26,331 bases of DNA from Candidatus Peregrinibacteria bacterium CG11_big_fil_rev_8_21_14_0_20_46_8 (GCA_002796025.1 PCVQ01000011.1:5435-31765); one strand, 5' to 3'. Positions 14,832 to 21,268 are shown, counted from the first letter of the stretch. Notes: generated from the letters alone by a model not told the origin. Translations and numbers: made by a program.

Positions 14832-14834
14832 TTT

Positions 14835-16454
14835 TTAGAGAAGTTTTGTCATATACGTCCCCTCCAGCTCGTATCCTTGTTTGCGATAGTATTCTCGAAT
14901 GCCGACGCCGGAGATAACAGCCATTTTTTTGTAGCCGTGTTTGCGTGCAATATTTTCGGCCTCGGCAACTAGTTTTTTTCCGAATCCCATGTGCTGGCTC
15001 GCGAGTTCGTCGCGCTCACTAATTGGGACTTGCGCACCGTAGGTGTGCAGTTCGCGCAACAGTGCCGCGCCTTCCAGCTCTTTAATAAAGTGAGGCGTGC
15101 CTTTGAGTGAATAAGAGGAAAACCGCAATCGCAGCAGTGCGCAGAGCTTATCGCGCGAAGCGTCATCGTAGCTCAGAAAAAATTCCTTGCCCTCGGATGC
15201 ATCGTACTCTAATGTGCGCAGTTCGATATTTTTTGGATCGATCACTTCGTCGCGTATCTCGCGGCAGCGGATACAATTACACACAATCCCCTGCTCCTTC
15301 ATCATTTTGTGAGCAACTTGGCGCAAATTACTCGTATGACTGCCGCCGATAATACTTGTTGCCGGAATATCACGAATCAATCGCGTAACGCGCAAGTAGC
15401 GGGGGAACATGGGCTTTACCGCAAAGATAATTTGAATCAGCTCTTCATCAGTATAGGGCCGGTGTTTGCCCTGCTCATACCACAACTTGAGCTCAGAAAA
15501 AGGCACAACCATACAGGGATAAAACTTCATCATGTCAGGACGATAAGCGGGATTATCAAAGAGCTCTTTAAACATTTCGATATCTTTTTCTACCGTACTT
15601 CCCGGCAAGTTTGGCATCATGTGATAGCTGACTTTAAAGCCAGCATCCTTCAAAAGTTGCGTCGCCTGGCGTGCCTCGGCAGTACCATGCCCGCGCTTTA
15701 CGATTTCCAGAACATCGTCATAGAGCGACTGCACCCCGATCTCCACACGCGTACACCCAAGCTCGCGCATCTGATGAATCTCTTTTTCGTTAATCCAATC
15801 TGGACGCGTCTCTAACGTAAGGGCAACACAGCGGCTATCTGCGGTCTCATTTATCTTTTGCAGTTGCTGAAGATGGTTCCGTCGATCCTCAACTTGAATA
15901 TCTTGAACACTTTTTTTATTCAACTTTTCACTTTTGTTCAACCCCTCAAAAATTCCGCTAATATACTCATACTTATAATCTTCCGGATGCGCAGACCACG
16001 TGCCCCCCATCACAATCATCTCGATCTTATCTGTAGGATGACCATTAGCGTGCAGGGCTTTTAAGCGCGTGCTCACTTGCCGCTCCGGATCGTACTCGTT
16101 AATAATCGCACGCATTACCGCCGGCTCGTTACTCAAATAACTTTTCGGAACATTTTGCTCGGTGGGACAAAAGACACAGCGGGCCGGGCAGCCAAAAGGT
16201 TTGGTCAAAATAGCCACCGGTGAAACGCCGGACAGTGTTCTAATACTGCGCTTTTGAATCAATCGGCGAAATTCAGGATTATCTTTAATCCTGCCGGTTT
16301 TAATCAAAGCGCGATACGCACTAATGAGCTCGGAATTAGGCGGCGGACTAATACCAAAGTGCTCGGCAAATTGCAGCTTTAACCTGTGCAGCTGGCGCGG
16401 AGTTTTAATACCACTCTCAAGCGCATCTAATACGAGATTTGCAATTGCAGCCAT
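14835..16454 (-). CDS. elp3: Elp3-family radical SAM/acetyltransferase (tRNA wobble uridine)
   Basis: Elp3 uses S-adenosylmethionine and acetyl-CoA to add a carboxymethyl group to C5 of U34 in tRNA anticodons. The 539-residue protein has the complete two-domain plan. After an N-terminal tRNA-binding helical region it has the family radical SAM cluster C-x3-C-x2-C (C89, C93, C96 in GCPARCVFC). Further blocks are MGGTWSAHPEDYKYEYISGI, TLETRPDW and RVEIGVQS, plus a Zn-type knuckle CNCIRC near residue 395. The C-terminal GNAT domain has the acetyl-CoA loop QHMGFGKKL and ends SGVGIREYYRKQGYELEGTY. Elp3 works alone in some archaea and bacteria, without Elp1/2/4-6. A Trm9-like methyltransferase lies 1.4 kb away. 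Start ATG 16454 follows a TATACT box. Confidence 0.95.
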   Translation of the reverse strand: MAAIANLVLDALESGIKTPRQLHRLKLQFAEHFGISPPPNSELISAYRALIKTGRIKDNPEFRRLIQKRSIRTLSGVSPVAILTKPFGCPARCVFCPTEQNVPKSYLSNEPAVMRAIINEYDPERQVSTRLKALHANGHPTDKIEMIVMGGTWSAHPEDYKYEYISGIFEGLNKSEKLNKKSVQDIQVEDRRNHLQQLQKINETADSRCVALTLETRPDWINEKEIHQMRELGCTRVEIGVQSLYDDVLEIVKRGHGTAEARQATQLLKDAGFKVSYHMMPNLPGSTVEKDIEMFKELFDNPAYRPDMMKFYPCMVVPFSELKLWYEQGKHRPYTDEELIQIIFAVKPMFPRYLRVTRLIRDIPATSIIGGSHTSNLRQVAHKMMKEQGIVCNCIRCREIRDEVIDPKNIELRTLEYDASEGKEFFLSYDDASRDKLCALLRLRFSSYSLKGTPHFIKELEGAALLRELHTYGAQVPISERDELASQHMGFGKKLVAEAENIARKHGYKKMAVISGVGIREYYRKQGYELEGTYMTKLL

Positions 16455-16463
16455 GCGGCGGTG

Positions 16464-16469
16464 AGTATA
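16464..16469 (-). promoter_or_regulatory. Possible -10 box for elp3
   Basis: TATACT on the minus strand (16469-16464) ends nine bases before the elp3 ATG at 16454. There is no Shine-Dalgarno site and no good -35. Its spacing fits the near-leaderless pattern of the window. Confidence 0.4.
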
Positions 16470-16503
16470 CTACAAATGCGGATAAAATGCCTCATCATAA
16501 GGC

Positions 16504-16533
16504 AAAACCTCCCGCCAGGAACCTGGCGGGAGG
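16504..16533 (-). terminator. Rho-independent terminator of the G+C-rich orphan gene
   Basis: On the minus strand the arms CCTCCCGCCAG (16533-16523) and CTGGCGGGAGG (16518-16508) form a perfect, very G+C-rich hairpin with a 4-base loop, followed by TTTT (16507-16504). It begins 10 bases after the stop of the 182-residue gene and faces that gene's direction. Confidence 0.75.
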
Positions 16534-16543
16534 CCGTTGCGTG

Positions 16544-17092
16544 CTAGATCCTGTACCGAAGATAGCCGAACTCATTCAGAGTTTCGACGAGCCTCGGCGT
16601 CGGGAAGAAGAGATCGATCCGCACACCGTCGCGGTACTCGCAGCGCCGCTCGAGCTGGCCGTCATCACACAGCCAGGCGAGGCCGCGCTTGAGGCTGGCC
16701 GTCAACGAGTACAGCGAGATCGAAAATCGCGGGCGGTTCTGGAAGATCAAACGGTCATGGCGGCCAAGGGTCAGCATCCATACGAGGAAGTGCCACTTGG
16801 CAGCTGCGTTGATCTTGAGCCACCGGGAGCTGAGCATTCGCTCGAGCTGGCCGCGACTCACACCGACCCAGGCGAACTCATCCGGCCGGCCGCACTGCTC
16901 TGCGTACTGAAGTCCGCTCGCAATGAGCAGTTCGAGGACCAGACGCTCATCTTCATTGAGACGAGCTTGGTCGAATACCGCATCGAGGTCGTCGATCTCG
17001 CGATCGAACTCGGGCATATCCCACGGCACGGGATCCAGCCGGTAGATGAAGTGTTGGGTGATGTGTGAGGTGGTGCGTGAAGTTCCGCACAT
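16544..17092 (-). CDS. G+C-rich orphan protein, 182 aa, unknown function
   Basis: The strand is chosen on three signals. A canonical Shine-Dalgarno AAGGAG lies seven bases before the ATG, a matching promoter lies upstream, and an oriented terminator lies just after the stop. The 180 bases 16561-16740 contain 113 G or C (63%), clearly above the roughly even composition next door. The protein has an acidic N-terminal half (WDMPEFDREIDDLDAVFDQA) and a helical middle (LNEDERLVLELLIASGLQYA). A possible helix-turn-helix follows (VGVSRGQLERMLSSRW), and the C-terminal half is rich in aromatic residues and Arg (FLVWMLTLGRHDRLIFQ onward). No membrane segment and no known family is seen. Base composition and start signal unlike all neighbours suggest recent acquisition or an unusual expression class. 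The opposite-strand ORF is judged a shadow. Confidence 0.7.
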   Translation of the reverse strand: MCGTSRTTSHITQHFIYRLDPVPWDMPEFDREIDDLDAVFDQARLNEDERLVLELLIASGLQYAEQCGRPDEFAWVGVSRGQLERMLSSRWLKINAAAKWHFLVWMLTLGRHDRLIFQNRPRFSISLYSLTASLKRGLAWLCDDGQLERRCEYRDGVRIDLFFPTPRLVETLNEFGYLRYRI

Positions 17093-17099
17093 ATCTCTT

Positions 17100-17105
17100 C
17101 TCCTT
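17100..17105 (-). promoter_or_regulatory. Canonical Shine-Dalgarno site of the orphan gene
   Basis: AAGGAG on the minus strand, seven bases before the ATG at 17092. It is the only full-strength Shine-Dalgarno site at ideal spacing that I found in the window, and it decides the strand and start of this gene. Confidence 0.7.
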
Positions 17106-17125
17106 GTGAAGGATCAAGCACTGCG

Positions 17126-17137
17126 GCATTGCAATGC
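17126..17137. promoter_or_regulatory. Palindrome at the orphan gene transcript start
   Basis: GCATTGCAATGC is a perfect 12-bp palindrome. The predicted start of the minus-strand transcript (near 17137) falls on its edge, so the site would occupy about +1 to +12, a typical repressor position. It could also be an mRNA 5' hairpin, though its loop would be tight. Confidence 0.4.
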
Positions 17138-17143
17138 GGGTGT

Positions 17144-17172
17144 ACTATATGCAAAGGGCCTCGATTTGTTAA
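17144..17172 (-). promoter_or_regulatory. Promoter of the G+C-rich orphan gene
   Basis: On the minus strand TTAACA (17172-17167), a 17-base spacer and TATAGT (17149-17144) match sigma70 consensus at 5/6 and 5/6. The -35 box lies inside the first 20-bp palindrome (17165-17184). The leader of about 45 bases contains the GCATTGCAATGC palindrome and the Shine-Dalgarno site. Confidence 0.6.
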
Positions 17173-17184
17173 ATTTTTAATAAA
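17165..17184. promoter_or_regulatory. Operator-like palindrome, copy 1
   Basis: TTTGTTAA-N4-TTAATAAA: 8-bp arms with one mismatch. It overlaps the -35 box of the orphan gene and is nearly identical to copy 2, centred 40 bp away. The 17 bases ATTTGTTAAATTyTTAA are shared with one pyrimidine difference. Confidence 0.55.
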
Positions 17185-17204
17185 ATTTGCAGATTTTTCA
17201 TAAA

Positions 17205-17224
17205 TTTGTTAAATTCTTAACAAA
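17205..17224. promoter_or_regulatory. Operator-like palindrome, copy 2, over the ACT gene start
   Basis: TTTGTTAA-N4-TTAACAAA has perfect 8-bp arms. Its last base is the A of the ATG at 17224, so a bound protein would block initiation of that gene. Autoregulation by the ACT-domain protein is the simplest reading. The surrounding 60 bases (17161-17220) hold only 9 G or C. Confidence 0.6.
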
Positions 17225-17874
17225 TGACAACCATACAACAAGCAGTAATAGATATTCTCAAGCGCAATCCCCTGTTCCAAGATGCCCTTGCCGAAGGCAT
17301 TGCGAACTACTCTTCTCTGGCAAGAAAAATTCAGCCTCTCTTAGAGAAACAAGAGTTAAAATCCGCCAGCGAAGGAGCGACCGTCATGGCGCTCAAGCGC
17401 TACTACACAACTCTCTCAAAGCAAGAGGCCCACTACTCGGTGCCACCGATTCGCAATATGGTCGTGCGCTCGAATCTTGTTGAGGTCGCCTTTGAAAATT
17501 CGGCCAATCTCACAAAGGTTCACAAGGAACTTCTGCACGAAGCCGCTGTTCACGAAGACTCCTTTTTTAACTTTGCCCAGGGAGTTTTTGAAACAACGAT
17601 TATTGTGCATGAGAATCTGCAAGCGCGGCTTGAGGCGCTTACTAAAAATGAAAAACGCCTTGCCGTATATAAAAATCTCTCTGCGGTCAGCATTCGCCTG
17701 CCGGCACACACTGCGGATACACCCGGCTTGTACTATCCCTTTTTCAAAGCGCTGGCACTTGAAGGAATTAACTTTGTTGAGCTTATTTCCGTATTTTCTG
17801 AACTGACATTTCTTTTTGAGGACCACCAAATTGATAGAGCATTCGCCATATTCAAACGACTTACAAAACAATAG
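17224..17874 (+). CDS. ACT-domain protein, probable transcriptional regulator, 216 aa
   Basis: The C-terminal 60 residues (about 153-214) fit an ACT fold in the order beta-alpha-beta-beta-alpha-beta. SAVSIRLP is followed by the helix YYPFFKALALEGINFVEL, strands ISVFS and ELTFLFED, and the last helix IDRAFAIFKRL. ACT domains bind amino acids or similar ligands. The N-terminal 60 residues (QAVIDILKRNPLFQDALAEG, then NYSSLARKIQPLLEK) look like a helix-turn-helix. Similar HTH-ACT proteins are known in archaea as regulators of amino acid metabolism, and related proteins occur in Patescibacteria. No kinase or dehydratase domain is attached. A perfect palindrome covers its start codon and a second copy sits in the divergent promoter, supporting a DNA-binding role. 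The Trm9-like gene follows after 16 bases. The ligand is unknown. Confidence 0.7.
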   Translation: MTTIQQAVIDILKRNPLFQDALAEGIANYSSLARKIQPLLEKQELKSASEGATVMALKRYYTTLSKQEAHYSVPPIRNMVVRSNLVEVAFENSANLTKVHKELLHEAAVHEDSFFNFAQGVFETTIIVHENLQARLEALTKNEKRLAVYKNLSAVSIRLPAHTADTPGLYYPFFKALALEGINFVELISVFSELTFLFEDHQIDRAFAIFKRLTKQ

Positions 17875-17878
17875 ACGC

Positions 17879-17884
17879 TATACT
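17879..17884 (+). promoter_or_regulatory. Possible -10 box for the methyltransferase gene
   Basis: TATACT ends exactly six bases before the ATG at 17891, the same spacing as at 8744-8756 and on the minus strand at 19687-19675. It has no TGn extension or clear -35. It supports ATG 17891 over the upstream in-frame ATG at 17816, which lies inside the preceding gene. Confidence 0.4.
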
Positions 17885-17890
17885 AAGGGC

Positions 17891-18529
17891 ATGGACAATT
17901 CGGAAGCGCGAATTCTTGAGAATGTTAAAAAGGCCTACGATACCATCGCAGATGAGTTCGACAGAACGCGCCGCAATCTCTATTCGCAGCTCGAAATTGT
18001 CGTTCAGCTTATCCCCAAATCGGCAAAATCGCTTTTGGATGCCGGTTGTGGCAATGGACGCCTTTTAAACTATCTTAATCCTCAGATCGAATATCTCGGC
18101 ATCGACAATAGCCGCGAACTTCTCAAGCATGCAAAAAAACGATACCCACAGGGGCATTTTGAATATGGAGATATTTTAGCGTTGCACGCTATTCCTCAAA
18201 AATTTGATGTCATAACCTGTATTGCCGTATTTCATCATATTCCAAATAAAGAATTACAATTACAAGCCCTGCAAGAAATGCGCGAGAGATTAAATTCTAA
18301 CGGACGCCTTATTATCACGGTATGGAACCTTTTTAATACAAAACTTAAGCGCTATATAGATTCCGAAACACATGATGCCAATATTCCATGGGGACACAGC
18401 AATACCTTTCGTTTTTTTCATGCTTTTACTGCGCCGGAGCTGCGTCAACTTTTAGAGCAAGCCGGATTTCAAAAAGTACGACAAAAGCGCGATCCTCAAA
18501 ACCATATATTCTCCTGCCATGCGCCATAG
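17891..18529 (+). CDS. Class I SAM methyltransferase, Trm9/ALKBH8-like
   Basis: The 212-residue protein has SAM-binding motif I LLDAGCGNGRLL (about 48-59), an acidic strand end LGIDNS (69-74), and motif IV-like FDVITCIAVFHHI (105-117). Features that recall Trm9 are AYDTIADEFDRTRRN near the N-terminus (Trm9 has Y-[DN]-x-I-A-x-x-F-x-x-T-R), IAVFHHIPN, RLIITVWNL, and the late RFFHAFTAPELRQLLEQAGF. Trm9 methylates the carboxymethyl group on wobble uridine, turning cm5U34 into mcm5U34. Eukaryotic Trm9 needs the small partner Trm112, which is not seen here. elp3, whose product makes cm5U, lies 1.4 kb upstream. A generic small-molecule methyltransferase is the alternative. Its 3' end overlaps the glycosyltransferase gene by 11 bases, indicating co-transcription. 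Confidence 0.8.
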   Translation: MDNSEARILENVKKAYDTIADEFDRTRRNLYSQLEIVVQLIPKSAKSLLDAGCGNGRLLNYLNPQIEYLGIDNSRELLKHAKKRYPQGHFEYGDILALHAIPQKFDVITCIAVFHHIPNKELQLQALQEMRERLNSNGRLIITVWNLFNTKLKRYIDSETHDANIPWGHSNTFRFFHAFTAPELRQLLEQAGFQKVRQKRDPQNHIFSCHAP

Positions 18530-19346
18530 GGTTTTAGATATTCCATTCGATGTTGTTACGCTAGAGCAAGCGCGCGACCGCGTGCTTGATGCCGTGCGAA
18601 GCGGCAAAACTCAGCGACATGTGGCAACGCCGAATCCAGAAATGCTCCTTGCGGCACAAGATGATCTACACTTTGCCGCGGTTTTACAAAATGCATGGAT
18701 GAATATTCCCGACGGCATCGGAATACTCTGGGCCGCAAGCTTTGTGAAAAAATATAATAAAAAACGGGGCTTCAAGAAATTTCTGTACGCTCTCGGCTCA
18801 CTCCTCAAAATACCCTTCTCCCCAAAATCCATCCGCACCGTCTTTCCCGAACGCGTTACCGGCACCGATCTTATGCAAGCGCTCTGCAATGCAAGTCAGC
18901 CATACAATGTTCGCATCTTTTTGCTTGGGGCAAAGCCTAATGTGCTGAAAAAAACAAAAAAGACACTTGAAGAGAAATTTAGCAAAATCAATATCGTGGG
19001 CACGTACTCCGGCTCGCCGCGCCAAAAAGATTGGCCGGAGATCAAAAAAAATATCGATAAAGCAAAACCGCAATTGCTATTCGTAGCCTACGGCGCACCG
19101 CAACAAGAGCTCTGGATTAACGATCATCTCAAAGAGCTGCCAAGTGTAAAGGTAGCTATCGGCGTCGGCGGCGCCTTTGATTACATCGCCGGCAAGCGCC
19201 TGCGTGCACCGACACTACTACAAAAGAGCGGAGTCGAATGGCTATTGCGTCTCTTGCAACAGCCATCGAGAATTAAACGCATTTATAATGCGGTGGTGCG
19301 CTTTCCGTTAGCGATTATTCTTCGACAGTATTCGAGCCGCTCGTAA
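18519..19346 (+). CDS. WecG/TagA/CpsF family glycosyltransferase
   Basis: Family members transfer N-acetylmannosaminuronate, N-acetylmannosamine or similar sugars to lipid-linked acceptors at the inner membrane face, for enterobacterial common antigen, teichoic acid or capsule. The 275-residue protein shows the family order. HVATPNPEMLLAAQDD and MNIPDGIGILWAA come first, then ERVTGTDLM, RIFLLGAKP, and the catalytic-region motif YGAPQQELWI (Gly-x-Pro-x-Gln-Glu). GVGGAFDYIAGKRLRAP and a basic C-terminal membrane-associating part (LLRLLQQPSRIKRIYNAVV) follow. No other polysaccharide genes adjoin it, so the sugar cannot be named. It is translationally linked to the Trm9-like gene by an 11-base overlap. 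Confidence 0.9.
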   Translation: MRHRVLDIPFDVVTLEQARDRVLDAVRSGKTQRHVATPNPEMLLAAQDDLHFAAVLQNAWMNIPDGIGILWAASFVKKYNKKRGFKKFLYALGSLLKIPFSPKSIRTVFPERVTGTDLMQALCNASQPYNVRIFLLGAKPNVLKKTKKTLEEKFSKINIVGTYSGSPRQKDWPEIKKNIDKAKPQLLFVAYGAPQQELWINDHLKELPSVKVAIGVGGAFDYIAGKRLRAPTLLQKSGVEWLLRLLQQPSRIKRIYNAVVRFPLAIILRQYSSRS

Positions 19347-19351
19347 CTTCT

Positions 19352-19367
19352 CTCAAAAAAATTTGAG
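19352..19367. terminator. Weak bidirectional hairpin between convergent genes
   Basis: CTCAAA (19352-19357) and TTTGAG (19362-19367) with an A4 loop lie between the ends of the glycosyltransferase gene and the convergent 94-residue gene. The stem is short and A+T-rich and lacks a proper T-tract on either side. It may terminate weakly in both directions. Confidence 0.25.
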
Positions 19368-19390
19368 CCAACATTAACTTTCTGCCATAT

Positions 19391-19675
19391 CTATTTTCTC
19401 TTTTTCCTGCTTCCCTCCTCCATCATCTCCGCCCTGCGCTCCATAGCCGCCTCAACAATAGGACGAATACGATCGACAACGGTCGAAACAATCGTAACCG
19501 GCTTAATTACAAATTCATTAATGCGCTCGGCGGTATCGCGCGTCTTTTCTAAAATCTTGCTCACATCGCGGAATATCAAAATCAAATAGATCAACGCAAC
19601 ACAGACAAAAATTGTTAAGAGCGCCACACCAATGGCAAGCACAAGATATAAAGTTGATTGAGGATCTGCTGGCAT
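19391..19675 (-). CDS. Small single-pass membrane protein, 94 aa
   Basis: The protein begins MPADPQSTLYLVL and has one long hydrophobic segment (about residues 7-33, VLAIGVALLTIFVCVALIYLI). A charged amphipathic helix follows (RDVSKILEKTRDTAERINEF, then IKPVTIVSTVVDRIRPIVE), and the end is strongly basic (GSRKKRK). The layout resembles the small DUF948-like or YtxH-like helper proteins common in Gram-positive bacteria and Patescibacteria, with the helix in the cytoplasm. The start at 19675 is preferred over the longer in-frame ATG at 19711 because an extended -10 box sits six bases before it. It follows gatB on the same strand, separated by an A+T-rich inverted repeat. No function can be assigned. 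Confidence 0.75.
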   Translation of the reverse strand: MPADPQSTLYLVLAIGVALLTIFVCVALIYLILIFRDVSKILEKTRDTAERINEFVIKPVTIVSTVVDRIRPIVEAAMERRAEMMEEGSRKKRK

Positions 19676-19681
19676 GGGAAA

Positions 19682-19690
19682 AGTATAGCA
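19682..19690 (-). promoter_or_regulatory. Extended -10 promoter (TGCTATACT)
   Basis: On the minus strand TG-C-TATACT (19690-19682) ends six bases before the ATG at 19675, so the transcript should begin at or next to the start codon. The spacing is identical to that of the small ORF at 8756. Confidence 0.55.
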
Positions 19691-19715
19691 GAAGAAATGA
19701 CCAATAACCAAGCAT

Positions 19716-19823
19716 CAAATAACAAATAATACTCAAGTAACCAAATTTTCAAATAACCCAAAAATTAATCAAACCTTGTTTGGATTTTTGATTATTTGAA
19801 AATTGTTTTTTATTTGTTATTTG
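19716..19823. repeat. A+T-rich nested inverted repeats between gatB and the small membrane gene
   Basis: Outer arms CAAATAACAAATAA (19716-19729) and TTATTTGTTATTTG (19810-19823) are a perfect 14-bp inverted repeat; the right arm includes the gatB stop codon. Inner arms AATTTTCAAATAA (19744-19756) and TTATTTGAAAATT (19792-19804) are a perfect 13-bp pair, with further CAAAAAT/ATTTTTG and AAAC/GTTT pairing inside. The sequence is built from variants of CAAATAA. It could be a terminator-like hairpin or a dispersed intergenic repeat. Confidence 0.7.
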
Positions 19824-21261
19824 GCATTTGGAAGGCTTGGAGCTTTCTTCGCAACATCTCATTCACCATTTGCGGATTTGCCTGACCTTTGCTCTCCTTC
19901 ATTACCATGCCCACCAAAAACCCGATTGCCTTGTCTTTGCCTTCGCGGACATCTTGAGCCGGTCCGGGATTCGCCTCAATCACCTTTTTACAAATCTCTT
20001 CGATTGCGCCGGTATCACTCACTTGTTTCAATCCTTTTTCTTCAATAATCTTTTCCGGATCTTCACCGGTTGTATACATCTCTTCAAAAACTTCGCCCTT
20101 GGCCTGATTGTTTGAAATTGTTCCCTCGTTCACCAAAGTAATCAACTTGCCCAACTGCTGGGGCTGAATTTTGCATGCTGCGATATCAATTCCATCTTCC
20201 TTTAAATGCTTGAGCAAAATCGTATTCACAAACGCCACGCTCTTTTTCGCATCTTTGCTTACAGCAACGACGTTTTCAAAAAAATCCGCCATCACCCGCG
20301 TGTCAGTCAAAATACCGGCATCTTCTTGACTCAAACCAAATTCCTGAATAAAGCGATGACGGCGGGCCAGGGGCAGCTCGGGAAGTTCCCCGCGCAAGTG
20401 CGCGACCTCTTTTTCTGTCACAACGAGCGGCGGAAGATCCGGCTCGGGAAAGTAACGGTAATCGTTGGCTTCTTCTTTGCTGCGCTGCGAAACCGTGACT
20501 TGTTTGTCTGGATCCCAGCCGCGCGTCTCTTGGACAATAGTGCCGCCGCTTTCTAAGATTTCTGTCTGCCTTTTAATTTCATATGCTAGCGCCTCTTCTA
20601 AAGCGCGAAACGAATTGAGATTTTTAACTTCCGCTTTTGTCCCAAACTTTTCCTCTCCAAGAGGGCGCAGCGAAACATTAATATCAAACCGCATCATCCC
20701 CTTCTCCATATCGCAGTCACTCGAACCGACATAGCGCATGATACGCTGAATTTCTTGGGCGTAGGCGCTCGCCTCCTCAACAGAGCGAATATCTGCCTCG
20801 GTCACAATCTCCATCAAAGGCGAGCCGCTGCGATTGTAGTCACAGAGTGTTCCGCCGCCAACATGCGTGAGCTTCCCGGCATCATCCTCCAAATGTAAAC
20901 GGTTAATACGAATGCGCTTCTGGCTGCTGCCTACCATAATATCCACATAGCCATTTTGCGAAACCGGCTTATCGTACTGCGAAATTTGGAATCCTTTTGG
21001 CAGATCGGGATAGAAATAGTTCTTGCGGTCATACTTACTAAATTCAGGAATTTCGCAATTCAATGCGAGCGCACTCAAAATCCCCTTCTTCACACACTCC
21101 TCATTAATTGCCGGCAGCATGCCCGGAAAGCCCATACAAATAGGACAGACATTAGTATTGGGATCGGCGCCAAAGGAGTCGTTATCACAAAAGCAGAACA
21201 TTTTTGTAGCAGTGTTCATCTGGCAGTGAATCTCGATGCCGACAACAGGTTCGTATTGCAT
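19810..21261 (-). CDS. gatB: Asp/Glu-tRNA amidotransferase subunit B
   Basis: GatB is the kinase and tRNA-binding subunit of GatCAB, which converts Glu-tRNA(Gln) (and Asp-tRNA(Asn)) to the amidated form. The 483-residue protein has the N-terminal signature EPVVGIEIHCQMNTATKMFC, a Zn-type Cys set (CFC and CPICMGFPG) and YDRKNYFYPDLPKGFQISQY. HLEDDAGKLTH, DYNRSGSPLMEIVTE, and the central FGTKAEVKNLNSFR with ETRGWDP follow. The C-terminal YqeY-like helical tail (ISNNQAKGEVFEEM; MKESKGQANPQMVNEMLRRK) is complete. gatA and gatC are not in the window. coaE lies just upstream with a 7-base gap, so the two are probably co-transcribed. Confidence 0.97.
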   Translation of the reverse strand: MQYEPVVGIEIHCQMNTATKMFCFCDNDSFGADPNTNVCPICMGFPGMLPAINEECVKKGILSALALNCEIPEFSKYDRKNYFYPDLPKGFQISQYDKPVSQNGYVDIMVGSSQKRIRINRLHLEDDAGKLTHVGGGTLCDYNRSGSPLMEIVTEADIRSVEEASAYAQEIQRIMRYVGSSDCDMEKGMMRFDINVSLRPLGEEKFGTKAEVKNLNSFRALEEALAYEIKRQTEILESGGTIVQETRGWDPDKQVTVSQRSKEEANDYRYFPEPDLPPLVVTEKEVAHLRGELPELPLARRHRFIQEFGLSQEDAGILTDTRVMADFFENVVAVSKDAKKSVAFVNTILLKHLKEDGIDIAACKIQPQQLGKLITLVNEGTISNNQAKGEVFEEMYTTGEDPEKIIEEKGLKQVSDTGAIEEICKKVIEANPGPAQDVREGKDKAIGFLVGMVMKESKGQANPQMVNEMLRRKLQAFQMPNNK

Positions 21262-21268
21262 ACGGCGC

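Noticed and set aside
16439..17068. Long plus-strand ORF (209 codons) covering the G+C-rich region
   Set aside because: It runs antisense to the 182-residue gene, which has a Shine-Dalgarno site, a promoter and an oriented terminator. High G+C makes long shadow frames likely, and this ORF has no start signal.
17165..17224. Repeats as a small CRISPR array or phage attachment site
   Set aside because: Only two palindromic copies with a 20-base gap are present, one overlapping a start codon. There are no cas or integrase genes. Operator sites are the simpler reading.
17816..17890. Longer start for the methyltransferase gene (ATG 17816)
   Set aside because: The extra 25 residues lie almost wholly within the preceding gene and do not resemble the family. 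ATG 17891 has a -10 box at six bases and starts at the expected point.
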